Origin: JAMLIA01 sp039810005
GTDB taxonomy: Bacteria > Chloroflexota > Chloroflexia > Thermomicrobiales > CFX8
DNA length: 64,000 bases
Direction: 5' to 3'
NCBI GenBank assembly: GCA_039810005.1
Contig: JBDHWD010000002.1
Coordinates: 37,523-101,522 of the forward strand
Position numbers and translations under genes: made by a program. The notes below the pieces were generated by a model, which saw nothing but the letters and a program-made list of their open reading frames with translations, searched no databases and was not told where the DNA came from. Each line of letters begins with the position of its first letter. Position 1 is the stretch's first letter. Below, in pieces: positions 33,702 through 42,943 of the stretch.

Positions 33702-33858
33702 GGGCGAAGCGCGCTGCACCAGGAGGGCTAGTTTCGAGCCTGCATCTGCAGGTGGGAGTCCGGAGGAGCGATTCCTGGGAACCGACCAACGACGCCCGAA
33801 AACTAGTGATGTTGGCTCGAAACGCTGTATCCACCTGGCCGCGTTAATCGCCTCGCCC
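33702..33858 (-). ncRNA. Structured RNA candidate (6S-like size; or leader of holA)
   Basis: A promoter with TGGTATACT predicts a 5' end exactly at the G of GGGCGAGGCG (33858). That stretch pairs with CGCTTCGCCC at 33702-33711, closing a 157-nt RNA. Inside, GCCAGG pairs with CCTGGTGC, then after a large internal loop TTTCGAGCC (33814-33822) pairs perfectly with GGCTCGAAA (33732-33740). Closing stem, bubble and apical arm recall 6S RNA. The CTAGTTTTCGGGC segment (33794-33806) can pair instead with the same GGCTCGAAACTAG, giving a mutually exclusive fold. No strong T-run follows, and holA starts 43 bases later, so a riboswitch-like leader is the alternative. Confidence 0.55.
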
Positions 33859-33865
33859 ACCTATC

Positions 33866-33874
33866 AGTATACCA
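33866..33874 (-). promoter_or_regulatory. Extended -10 promoter of the structured RNA
   Basis: Minus strand TGGTATACT: TATACT (33866-33871) with TGG (33872-33874). The last -10 base is 7 bases from the predicted 5' end. The -35 is poor. Confidence 0.65.
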
Positions 33875-33945
33875 GCGGTCAGTATGCGCCGAATTGGCGC
33901 TGATGCAAGCGCGCTGACTACAATGCACCGACGGAAGGGGGGAAC

Positions 33946-34905
33946 GTGGTACGAATCACGGTAACACGCCGCATCGATCCCGACGCGCGGTCGGTGCTTG
34001 AGAATATTGGCGACGTCACGATGTGGGACAGCGACCTCCCTCCAGACCCTGAGCAGCTCGCTGCTATGCTCGCCGACTCGGACGCCGCGCTGACCCTGCT
34101 GACCGATCGGATCGACGGCCCGTTGCTGGATCGCTGCCCGAACCTGAAGGTCGTCAGCAATCTTGCCGTCGGCTATGACAACATCGACGTGCCTGCCTGC
34201 ACAGCGCGGAACGTCGCCGCCTGCACGACACCGAACGTGCTGACGCAGACGACCGCCGAGCTCGCCTTCACACTGCTTCTGGCGGTAGCACGGCAGATCA
34301 TTCCGGCAGCCGACGCCGCGCGTAATGGCGACTGGAAGACCTGGTATCCGTTTCGCTTTCTCGGTCGCGATGTCGCTGGCCTGACCCTCGGCATTATTGG
34401 TCTCGGTCGCATCGGGCTGGCGATGGCGAAGATGGGGCTGGCGTTCGGCCTGAACGTCATCTACACCGGAGGACAGTCAAACAACGAGTTCCGCGAAGTC
34501 TCGCTCGACGAGCTGCTGCAGACGGCCGACATCGTCTCGCTCCACGTTCCGGCGACACCAGCGACGCATCACCTGATCGGGCGTCGCGAACTGGCAATCA
34601 TGAAACCGGACGCGATGCTCATTAACACTGCACGCGGCCCGGTCGTCGATACCGATGCGCTGGTCGCGGCATTGCATGAGGGCCGTCTGTTCGGCGTCGG
34701 ACTCGACGTGACGGACCCGGAGCCGCTGCCCGCCGATCATCCGCTCTACACGTTCGAGCGGGTTACGATCCTGCCGCATATAGCCAGCGCGAGCGAAGCG
34801 ACGCGTCTGCAGATGTCGGACCTCGCAGCGAAAAATATCGTCGCAGTGCTTGAGGGCTCCGAGCCGCCGCACTGTCTGAACCCGGAGGTACTCGCCGATG
34901 CCTGA
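33946..34905 (+). CDS. D-2-hydroxyacid dehydrogenase (glyoxylate/hydroxypyruvate reductase type)
   Basis: A 319-residue NAD(P)-dependent dehydrogenase. The substrate domain includes NLAVGYDNIDVPACT; the nucleotide domain has LGIIGLGRIG. Catalytic residues lie in NTARGPVVDTDAL (Arg), DVTDPEPLP (Glu) and LPHIASAS (His). It most resembles glyoxylate/glycerate dehydrogenases, but exact substrate is not fixed by sequence. GTG 33946 follows GGAAGGGGGG. Its end overlaps the fabF start by 8 bases. Confidence 0.9.
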   Translation: MVRITVTRRIDPDARSVLENIGDVTMWDSDLPPDPEQLAAMLADSDAALTLLTDRIDGPLLDRCPNLKVVSNLAVGYDNIDVPACTARNVAACTTPNVLTQTTAELAFTLLLAVARQIIPAADAARNGDWKTWYPFRFLGRDVAGLTLGIIGLGRIGLAMAKMGLAFGLNVIYTGGQSNNEFREVSLDELLQTADIVSLHVPATPATHHLIGRRELAIMKPDAMLINTARGPVVDTDALVAALHEGRLFGVGLDVTDPEPLPADHPLYTFERVTILPHIASASEATRLQMSDLAAKNIVAVLEGSEPPHCLNPEVLADA

Positions 34906-36154
34906 TCGCAGCGAGGGCGAAACAGTTGTCATAACCGGCGTCGGATGCGTGTCGCCGGTCGGCGTCGGCGCAGGCACGTCGTGGCAAGCGATCCTGGCCG
35001 GCAAGGGCGGCGTCGTTGAGATCGATCGCTTCGACGCCAGTAGCTTTCCTGTGCGTATAGCCGCACAGGTGCCGGGGTTCAACGGCGCAGACTGGCTATC
35101 AGCGAAGGAAGCGCGTCGAACAGACCGATTCATCCAGTTCGCAGTCGCGGCAACGGACGAAGCGGTGGCGCATGCCGGTCTCAAAATCACGCCAGAGATC
35201 AGCGCTAGGGTCGGCGTCGTCATCGGGTCGGCGATGGGCGGCATGGAGACGATCGATTCGGGGTTTACAACACTCGCCACCAAAGGGCCTAGCCGGGTCA
35301 GCCCGTTCTTTGTACCGATGATGCTGGCCGATATGGCGTCCGGGATCGTCTCGATTCGCCTCGGGGCGCGCGGCGTCAATCTGGCGACGGTTAGCGCCTG
35401 CGCCAGTGGCGCGCACGCCATCGGCGAAGCGGCCGCGATGATCGCACGCGGCGACGTGGATGTCGTCGTCGCCGGAGGATCGGAGGCTGCCATCACTCCA
35501 GCCGGAGTTGCCGGTTTCGCAGCCGCCGGCGCGTTATCAACTCGCAACGATGACCCGACCCACGCGAGCCGTCCGTTCGACCGCGAGCGCGACGGTTTCG
35601 TCCTGGGTGAGGGTGCCGGGATCGTCATTCTTGAATCCCTGCGCTTTGCGCGTCAGCGCGGCGCAACGATCCTGGCCGCGGTGACTGGCTACGGCGCAAC
35701 CGCTGACGCCTCACACATCGTCCAGCCGGGCCCAGATGGCGAAGGGGCCGCGCGGGCAATGACTCTGGCCCTCACCCGCGCGGGGCTGTGCGCGGCAGAC
35801 ATCTCCTACATCAACACGCACGGCACCTCGACGAAGTTGAACGACGCATTCGAGACGCGCTCGATCCGCACCGTCTTTGGCGCGGACGCGCCGCCGGCCT
35901 CTTCGACGAAGGGGGCGACTGGCCATCTGCTCGGCGCTGCCGGGGCGGTCGAAGCCGTCTTCTCGGTCCTCGCTCTGCAATCGCAGACGATGCCGCCAAC
36001 AATCAACTACGAAGTGCCCGACCCGGACTGTGACCTCGATTGCGTACCAAATACCGCCCGGCAAGCGCCGCTGGCTCACATCGTGAGCAATTCCCTGGGT
36101 TTTGGCGGACATAACGTTTCGCTCGTTTTCAGCGCGCCGGACGCGCGCTCGTAG
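34898..36154 (+). CDS. fabF: Beta-ketoacyl-ACP synthase II
   Basis: A 418-residue condensing enzyme elongating fatty acids on acyl carrier protein. Catalytic Cys is in VSACASGAHAIGEA, the two His are in NTHGTSTKLND and KGATGHLLGAAGAVEA, and the C-terminus ends with NSLGFGGHNVSLVF. This is the classical Cys-His-His triad of FabF/FabB; length and motif wording favour FabF. No other fab genes are adjacent. A bidirectional terminator follows. Confidence 0.94.
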   Translation: MPDRSEGETVVITGVGCVSPVGVGAGTSWQAILAGKGGVVEIDRFDASSFPVRIAAQVPGFNGADWLSAKEARRTDRFIQFAVAATDEAVAHAGLKITPEISARVGVVIGSAMGGMETIDSGFTTLATKGPSRVSPFFVPMMLADMASGIVSIRLGARGVNLATVSACASGAHAIGEAAAMIARGDVDVVVAGGSEAAITPAGVAGFAAAGALSTRNDDPTHASRPFDRERDGFVLGEGAGIVILESLRFARQRGATILAAVTGYGATADASHIVQPGPDGEGAARAMTLALTRAGLCAADISYINTHGTSTKLNDAFETRSIRTVFGADAPPASSTKGATGHLLGAAGAVEAVFSVLALQSQTMPPTINYEVPDPDCDLDCVPNTARQAPLAHIVSNSLGFGGHNVSLVFSAPDARS

Positions 36155-36166
36155 CGAAATACAACG

Positions 36167-36212
36167 AAAGCGGGCCGGTGGCGGAAGTTCGCCACCGGCC
36201 CGCTTTGCTTTC
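36167..36212. terminator. Bidirectional terminator between fabF and rpoD
   Basis: AAAGCGGGCCGGTGGCG, loop GAAGTT, CGCCACCGGCCCGCTTT: a perfect 17-bp stem, flanked by AAAG on the left and TTTGCTTTC on the right. It lies between two convergent genes. Confidence 0.85.
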
Positions 36213-36220
36213 AGGTGAGC

Positions 36221-37417
<1,197 letters not shown>

Positions 37418-37598
37418 GCTCGAATGCCCCTCCCGCCCATGTTGCGCCAACTGCTACTGTAGCGATGAGGACGCTTCGGGCATGTTCGCGGGGTGCCGCC
37501 GGCTGGCGTTATGAGAGGTCCCCAGAATGCCGGTCAATGTGCGAACACGAGTATCCTTGTCGTCCGTTGTGGATTCGCCTGTAGCTTGCCTTTTGCGG

Positions 37599-37627
37599 AG
37601 TATACGGCAGGTTTACCCATATTTCAA
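37599..37627 (-). promoter_or_regulatory. Sigma-70-type promoter of rpoD
   Basis: TTGAAA (37622-37627), a 17-base spacer, TATACT (37599-37604). The best complete promoter in the window; start near 37592. Confidence 0.8.
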
Positions 37628-37689
37628 TACACAGCGGTGACGTCGCTCACGGCAGTTGTTGCCGATTCGGCTTGCAATGGAGGATTCAG

Positions 37690-38187
37690 GTGATCACCCT
37701 TGGCGTCGACCCGGGGTCGGCTTTACTCGGATATGGGCTCGTGCGCGGCGAGGACGAGCCGGAACTCATAACCTACGGTGTGGTCGCCACGACGACTGCC
37801 GAGACGACGGCAGAGCGCCTTGTCCGCGTCTACGATGCTGTCTGGCAACTGATTCGCGACCACGCGCCAGACGTTCTCGCAATCGAGCAGCTCTTCTTCG
37901 CGCGCAACGTGACGACTGCACTTGGTGTCGGGCAGGCCCGTGGCGTCGTGCTGCTTGCCGCTGCGCAGCACGGCATGCCGGTGTTCGAGTACAAACCGTC
38001 TGAGGTCAAGGAAGCGATATCAGGCTACGGGAAAGCGACGAAGCAGCAGATGCAGTACATGGTACAGATGCTGCTTCAGATGCCCGAAATTCCGACGCCC
38101 GACGACGCTGCCGACGCTTTGGCAGTCGCCATCTGCCACGTCCAGCGCAGCCGGTTCACCCGTCAGTACGGGATTGCCAACCGATGA
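37690..38187 (+). CDS. ruvC: Crossover junction endodeoxyribonuclease RuvC
   Basis: A 165-residue Holliday-junction resolvase. The acidic catalytic set is visible: Asp in LGVDPGSALLGYG, Glu in LAIEQLFFARN, and the paired Asp in PDDAADALAVAICH. GTG 37690 follows GGAGG; the six upstream codons are not part of the family. ruvA and ruvB are not in the window. It overlaps tlyA by 4 bases. Confidence 0.95.
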   Translation: MITLGVDPGSALLGYGLVRGEDEPELITYGVVATTTAETTAERLVRVYDAVWQLIRDHAPDVLAIEQLFFARNVTTALGVGQARGVVLLAAAQHGMPVFEYKPSEVKEAISGYGKATKQQMQYMVQMLLQMPEIPTPDDAADALAVAICHVQRSRFTRQYGIANR

Positions 38188-38978
38188 ACGACAAGCCGCG
38201 TAAAGTTCGCGCTGATGAGCTCGTCGTCCGGCTCGGATTGGCGGATTCACGCTCGCAGGCAAAGGCACTGATTCTGGCCGGAGATGTCCGCTCCGGTGAT
38301 CGCGTGATCTCCCGTCCAGCTGAGATGCTTGACGATGCGCTACCGCTGACGTTGAAGGCGAAGCTGCCGTATGTCAGCCGTGGTGGACTCAAGCTGGAAC
38401 ACGCGCTGGACGCATTCGGAATCGACGTCGACGGCGTTGTTGCCGCCGACCTGGGCGCTTCAACCGGCGGATTTACGGACTGCATGCTCCAGCGCGGCGC
38501 TCGTCGCGTCTATGCAATCGACGTTGGATACGGGCAGCTCGACTACAAGCTGCGATCGGACGACCGCGTTGTCGTGATGGAGCGTGTCAACGCTCGGCAT
38601 CTGGAAACGCTTCCGGAGCCGGTCGACCTCGTGACGATTGACGTGTCGTTTATTTCGCTGGCACTCATCCTTCCAGTTGCCTACCGCCTGCTGTCGGATT
38701 CGGGCGCGTGTATCGCGCTCATCAAACCGCAATTCGAGGCCGGCAAGGAGAAGGTCGGTAAGGGCGGTGTCGTGCGCGATCTGCGGGTGCGCCGCGAAGT
38801 GATTACGCTGACGATCGAAACCGCTCGGGAGATTGGCTTTGCGGTGCGCGGCCTTGTGCGCTCACCGATTACGGGTCCGGCCGGGAACGTGGAGTTCCTC
38901 ATCTGGCTCGGCAAGCAGACGGAGACTGACATCGGCGCAGTAATTGACGAAGCCATTGCGCGCGAGGTGGGCGAATGA
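38184..38978 (+). CDS. tlyA: TlyA-family rRNA 2'-O-methyltransferase
   Basis: A 264-residue protein with an N-terminal S4 RNA-binding domain (ADELVVRLGLADSRSQAKALILAGDV) and an FtsJ-like Rossmann methyltransferase (AADLGASTGGFTDCML, YAIDVGYGQLDYKL, VTIDVSFISL). TlyA methylates 16S and/or 23S rRNA and affects capreomycin sensitivity in mycobacteria. The loop PQFEAGKEKVGKGGVV is typical. Overlaps at both ends suggest a ruvC-tlyA-larB operon. Confidence 0.93.
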   Translation: MNDKPRKVRADELVVRLGLADSRSQAKALILAGDVRSGDRVISRPAEMLDDALPLTLKAKLPYVSRGGLKLEHALDAFGIDVDGVVAADLGASTGGFTDCMLQRGARRVYAIDVGYGQLDYKLRSDDRVVVMERVNARHLETLPEPVDLVTIDVSFISLALILPVAYRLLSDSGACIALIKPQFEAGKEKVGKGGVVRDLRVRREVITLTIETAREIGFAVRGLVRSPITGPAGNVEFLIWLGKQTETDIGAVIDEAIAREVGE

Positions 38979-39718
38979 GCGATCCATTCGCCGACATTGT
39001 CAAAGCCCTCAACGCCTCAGCCGCCGAATCGATCGATCAGAGGCTGGACGTTCGGACGGACACCACTCGCAAGCAGCGCACGGGAGCACCGGAAATTGTC
39101 TTTGGCGAGGGCAAGTCCGACGCGCAGATTGTCGCTGCATGCAGGGCCCTGCTCGTGACGAACCCGCGCGTTATCGTAAGCCGCATCGATCGCGAACGTG
39201 TCGACCAGGTGGCCGAATCGTTTGGAGACGTCGAGATACAACAGCCGTTCTCCGGTAGCACGTTCGTCATGGTGCGTGATGCAGCTGAACCAGTCGCCGC
39301 AGCTGGCCGCATCGCCATCCTCACAGCTGGCACATCCGATCTCGCGGCCGCCGGCGAAGCCGCTACCGTTGCGACTGAGCTTGGTTGCGATGTCACGCTG
39401 ATCGCCGATGTGGGAATCGCCGGACTGCATCGACTGGTCCAACCGCTTCGATCGTTGACGTCGGAGGGCGTGAAGGCACTCATCGTTGCAGCCGGCATGG
39501 ACGGCGCTCTGCCGACTGTCATCGCCGGTCTGGTTGACGTTCCGGTGATCGGGTTGCCGACATCTGTCGGGTACGGCATAGCCAGCGGTGGCAGTGCCGC
39601 CCTCACCACGATGCTGGCGTCCTGCGCTCCGGGGTTGGCCGTCGTCAACATTGACAATGGGGTCGGCGCAGCCGTGTTCGCAGCGCGAATCGTCAGGGCA
39701 ATCGCAGCCGCGAGCTAA
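38975..39718 (+). CDS. larB: Nickel-pincer cofactor biosynthesis protein LarB
   Basis: A 247-residue LarB, related to PurE. LarB carboxylates and hydrolyses nicotinic acid adenine dinucleotide to make the pyridinium biscarboxylate precursor of the nickel-pincer cofactor of lactate racemase. Diagnostic parts are GAPEIVFGEGKSDAQIV at about 38 and the PurE-like core ILTAGTSDLAAAGEA and GLPTSVGYGIASGGSAAL. larC, larE and a racemase are not nearby, so the rest of the pathway must be elsewhere or absent. Confidence 0.92.
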   Translation: MSDPFADIVKALNASAAESIDQRLDVRTDTTRKQRTGAPEIVFGEGKSDAQIVAACRALLVTNPRVIVSRIDRERVDQVAESFGDVEIQQPFSGSTFVMVRDAAEPVAAAGRIAILTAGTSDLAAAGEAATVATELGCDVTLIADVGIAGLHRLVQPLRSLTSEGVKALIVAAGMDGALPTVIAGLVDVPVIGLPTSVGYGIASGGSAALTTMLASCAPGLAVVNIDNGVGAAVFAARIVRAIAAAS

Positions 39719-40683
39719 CCGTCCTGCCGAAACCGATCGACCGTGCGCCGAGCGACGACCGACGCAACCGTGATTGGGTCTGCGTCGCGATTTGCGAGCG
39801 ATGTGAAGAGATCGTCGAGACCGGCATCACTCGCTACCGCCTCTATTTCGCGGGTCAGTTGACGACGCGCAAGGCGAACGACTTCCCGCCGATCGCGTCG
39901 AGCACGCCGGATGCGTCCTTCGCCGCTGTCTTCAAGGAATTGGCGGTGCTGGTCAAGCTTGTCGATCAGCGCGTCGGTATTGCGATGCTCGCTGGCCACC
40001 GTCTCGACAATTGGCGGCGTCCACGGCCGGGATTCGCTGAGACGAAGCATCATTCGAAGATCCCGAACCATATCGTTCGCGCCGGGAAGATCGGCCTTGT
40101 TGACGACCAGAACATCCGCGATCTCCAGCACGCCGGCTTTGATCGCCTGAATACTGTCACCGGTGCCGGGTACCTGGATCAGGAGCGTCGTGTCGGCGAG
40201 CTCACCGACATCGACTTCGTCCTGACCGACGCCGACCGTCTCAATCAGAATCATGTCGAAGCCATAGGCATCCAGCAGATGGACGACTGCGCCAACACCG
40301 ATCGACAGCCCGCCCATTTCGCCGCGCGTCGCCATCGATCTGATGTAGACACCCGGGTCGTCGAAGTTGTCCAGCATGCGGATGCGGTCGCCGAGCGTCG
40401 CGCCACCGGTGAGAGCGCTCGACGGATCGACAGCGACGACAGCGACCGTCTGGCCACGCGAACGGTAGCCGCGAATCAGGGCGTTCGTCAGCGTGCTCTT
40501 GCCTGCGCCGGGCGGGCCGGTAATGCCGACAACGTAGGCAGTACCGGTCGATCCGTAGAGATCGCCCATTGCTCGCATGCCAGCAGCTTTGCCGTTCTCG
40601 ACGAATGAGATCAGGCGCGCGAGCGCGGCGCGGTCTCCGGCGCGAAAGCGCTCGACGAGATCCCGAGGGGCGGTCGCCGTCAC
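39715..40683 (-). CDS. meaB: MeaB/ArgK-family GTPase, chaperone of B12-dependent mutase
   Basis: A 322-residue G3E-family GTPase. Walker A is GITGPPGAGKST, followed by VAVVAVDPSSALTGGATLGDR, the MeaB hallmark; the Walker B-like ETVGVGQDEVDV and NKADLP complete the G motifs. MeaB loads adenosylcobalamin and protects acyl-CoA mutases from inactivation. It overlaps the cobalamin-binding subunit gene by 4 bases, so its client is surely the adjacent mutase. Starts at GTG 40683. Confidence 0.94.
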   Translation of the reverse strand: MTATAPRDLVERFRAGDRAALARLISFVENGKAAGMRAMGDLYGSTGTAYVVGITGPPGAGKSTLTNALIRGYRSRGQTVAVVAVDPSSALTGGATLGDRIRMLDNFDDPGVYIRSMATRGEMGGLSIGVGAVVHLLDAYGFDMILIETVGVGQDEVDVGELADTTLLIQVPGTGDSIQAIKAGVLEIADVLVVNKADLPGANDMVRDLRMMLRLSESRPWTPPIVETVASEHRNTDALIDKLDQHRQFLEDSGEGRIRRARRDRREVVRLARRQLTREIEAVASDAGLDDLFTSLANRDADPITVASVVARRTVDRFRQDG

Positions 40684-41108
40684 GAACCGCTCCGATCCGG
40701 TGCATGGTCGCGAATGAAGCGCACTGCTTCGTCCATCGGCGTGCCCGGCCCGAAGACCGCCGCCACGCCAAGCTGTTTTACCCGGTCCACATCCTCGTTC
40801 GGAATCGTCCCACCGGCGACCACAAGAACGTCGTCCACACCGGCTTTCTCGAGTTCAGCGAAGATCTTCGGAAACAGCGCCAGGTGCGCACCGGACAGGA
40901 TCGAAAGCCCGATGACGTCGGCGTCCTCGTCGATTGCGGCGCGTGCGATCATCTCCGGCGTCTGAAACAGCCCGGTGTAGATTACTTCCATCCCTGCGTC
41001 GCGGAGCGCGCGGACCATGACCTTGGCGCCGCGGTCGTGTCCGTCCAGCCCGGGCTTGGCGACCAGCACGCGGATCGGCGTGGTGCGGGGGTGTGCTTGA
41101 CTGACCAT
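40680..41108 (-). CDS. Acyl-CoA mutase small subunit (cobalamin-binding)
   Basis: A 142-residue B12-binding domain. GLDGHDRGAKVMV carries the DxHxxG motif whose His coordinates cobalt, and GLSILSGAHLALFP and VVAGGTIPNEDVDRVKQLGV are the remaining nucleotide-loop contacts. As a separate small subunit it fits IcmB, the HcmB type and split archaeal methylmalonyl-CoA mutases. It starts 18 bases after the large-subunit stop and overlaps meaB. Confidence 0.93.
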   Translation of the reverse strand: MVSQAHPRTTPIRVLVAKPGLDGHDRGAKVMVRALRDAGMEVIYTGLFQTPEMIARAAIDEDADVIGLSILSGAHLALFPKIFAELEKAGVDDVLVVAGGTIPNEDVDRVKQLGVAAVFGPGTPMDEAVRFIRDHAPDRSGS

Positions 41109-41126
41109 GATGTCCTCCAGTCGCTC

Positions 41127-42776
41127 CTAGACGACAACCATTTGTCGATACTCGCCGTACACATGGCGCAGGCAGTTCGTGATCTCGCCGAGCGTTGCGT
41201 AAGCATTTGCAGCGTCAATAAGAAACGGCATGACATTCACGCCGTCGCGCGCGGCGTTATCCAGACGCTCGATGGCTGCGCGGTACGCTGCGTCATCACG
41301 CTCGGCGCGCGTGCGCTGCAAGCGCTCGATCTGGCGCGCTTCGCCGTGCGGATCCATCTTCAGGATCGGGATGCCGGGCTCCTCATCGGAGCGGAAGGCA
41401 TTGACGCCGATTACGATCTTGCGCTGCTCAACCAGCGCCTGCTCGTAGCTGTATGAGCTATCGGCGATGCTGCGCAGGAAGTAGCCCTGCTCAATCGCAG
41501 GGACAACGCCGCCGTACGATTCGATCTCGTCGAAGATCGCGTACACCCGCCGCTCCATATCGCTCGTCATGGCTTCGACGGCATAGGAGCCACCGAGCGG
41601 ATCAGCGATATTCGTGACGCCGCTCTCATGGGCGATGATCTGCTGCGTTCTCAGGGCAATACGGGCCGCCCACTCGCTCGGCAGAGCGATCGCCTCGTCG
41701 AGCGAGTTCGTGTGCAGGCTCTGCGTGCCGCCCAGAACCGCAGCCAGTGCCTGAATCGTCGTTCGAATCGCGTTGTTCTCCGGCTCCTGCGCTGTCAGTG
41801 AGCAGCCAGCCGTCTGAGTGTGGAATCGCATCCAGAGTGAGCGCTCGTTCTTCGCACCGTAGCGCTCGCGCATCAGGCGCGCCCAGATTCGCCGGGCTGC
41901 GCGGAACTTGCTGATCTCCTCGAAGAAGTCGTTGTGGCAGTTGAAGAAGAAGGAAAGTCGCGGCGCGAACTCGTCGATATCCAGACCACGCTCGATCGCC
42001 GCGTCGACGTAGGCCAGACCATCGGCAAGCGTAAACGCCAACTCCTCGGCTGCCGTCGCGCCCGCCTCGCGGATGTGATAACCAGAGATCGAGATCGAGT
42101 TCCAGAGCGGCATCTCGCGAGTCGAGAATTCGATGGTGTCCGTGACGAGCTTCATCGACGGTTGCGGTGGGAAGATGAACTCGTTCTGCGAGGTGAACTC
42201 TTTGAGGATGTCGTTTTGCAACGTTCCCCGGAGCCTGCTGCGCGGAACGCCCCGCTTCTCGGCTGTCGCGATGTACATCGCCCAGATTACGGCTGCCGGA
42301 CCGTTAATCGTCATTGATGTTGTGACCTGATCGAGCGGGATCTCGTCCAGCAGCACTTCCATGTCTGCCAGCGACGACACAGCGACGCCGCACTTGCCGA
42401 ACTCTCCTTCGGCTAGCGGATCATCCGTGTCGCGTCCATACAGCGTTGGCAGATCAAACGCGATCGACAGCCCTGTTTCGCCGTGGTCGAGTAGATAGCG
42501 GAAGCGTGCGTTGGTCTCTTCAGCCGATCCGAAGCCAGCAAACATGCGGATCGTCCAGAGTTTGCCGCGATACATAGACTGGTGGATGCCGCGAGTGAAC
42601 GGGTATGTACCCGGATCACCGAGGTCACGGTCGTAATCGAAGCTGATCGCTTCCAGATCCTCCGGCGTATAGACCGGCTTCACCGGTTCGCCCGACGTTG
42701 TGGTGAACTCGCGTTCTTCCGGAGGCGGGCTGTTGTAGCGATCGTCGCCCGGCATGCTGCTCAATGGTCCGGCCAT
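41127..42776 (-). CDS. Acyl-CoA mutase large subunit, isobutyryl-CoA mutase-like
   Basis: A 549-residue TIM-barrel catalytic subunit of an adenosylcobalamin mutase (TRGIHQSMYRGKLWTIR, SISGYHIREAGATAAEELA, RFHTQTAGCSLTAQ, GGTQSLHTNSLDEA). Methylmalonyl-CoA mutases have Tyr89 and Arg207 for the substrate carboxylate. Here the aligned residues are Phe79 (WTIRMFAGFG) and Gln197 (EFTSQNEFIFPP), the pair found in isobutyryl-CoA mutase (Phe80, Gln198). The product is therefore probably n-butyryl-CoA from isobutyryl-CoA or a related acyl-CoA. ATG 42776 has GAGGAGG upstream; the frame to 42890 adds an unlikely basic stretch. Confidence 0.88.
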   Translation of the reverse strand: MAGPLSSMPGDDRYNSPPPEEREFTTTSGEPVKPVYTPEDLEAISFDYDRDLGDPGTYPFTRGIHQSMYRGKLWTIRMFAGFGSAEETNARFRYLLDHGETGLSIAFDLPTLYGRDTDDPLAEGEFGKCGVAVSSLADMEVLLDEIPLDQVTTSMTINGPAAVIWAMYIATAEKRGVPRSRLRGTLQNDILKEFTSQNEFIFPPQPSMKLVTDTIEFSTREMPLWNSISISGYHIREAGATAAEELAFTLADGLAYVDAAIERGLDIDEFAPRLSFFFNCHNDFFEEISKFRAARRIWARLMRERYGAKNERSLWMRFHTQTAGCSLTAQEPENNAIRTTIQALAAVLGGTQSLHTNSLDEAIALPSEWAARIALRTQQIIAHESGVTNIADPLGGSYAVEAMTSDMERRVYAIFDEIESYGGVVPAIEQGYFLRSIADSSYSYEQALVEQRKIVIGVNAFRSDEEPGIPILKMDPHGEARQIERLQRTRAERDDAAYRAAIERLDNAARDGVNVMPFLIDAANAYATLGEITNCLRHVYGEYRQMVVV

Positions 42777-42920
42777 GGAACCCTCCTCACAGTACTGGCC
42801 TGTAGTCGGCTCCGTTGCCGACCGGAGGTGCAGGTGGGCCGCGCGTTTAAGCCTACGAAATCGATGCCGAAGGTATCGAGGCATACGCATACAGGCACTA
42901 CGCGGCTGCGCCTGGTTCAG

Positions 42921-42929
42921 ATTATCGCA
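42921..42929 (-). promoter_or_regulatory. Possible extended -10 promoter for the mutase operon
   Basis: Minus strand TGCGATAAT (GATAAT at 42921-42926, TGC at 42927-42929) in the 167-base gap before the mutase gene. No -35. I looked for a cobalamin-riboswitch B12 box in this leader and saw none. Confidence 0.35.
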
Positions 42930-42943
42930 GGTCGCTGACCACG

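Noticed and set aside
33702..33858. Signal recognition particle RNA on the plus strand (GTCCGGAGGAGC resembles the SRP loop)
   Set aside because: The conserved GGTCCGGAAGGAAGCAGC loop is not matched and the promoter is on the other strand.
39859..41456. Long plus-strand frames opposite meaB and the mutase genes
   Set aside because: The minus-strand proteins are unmistakable; these frames are antisense shadows.
41127..42776. Methylmalonyl-CoA mutase label
   Set aside because: Tyr89/Arg207 equivalents are Phe and Gln, matching isobutyryl-CoA mutase.
42777..42943. Cobalamin riboswitch before the B12-dependent mutase
   Set aside because: No B12 box or matching stem layout was found in the 167-base leader.
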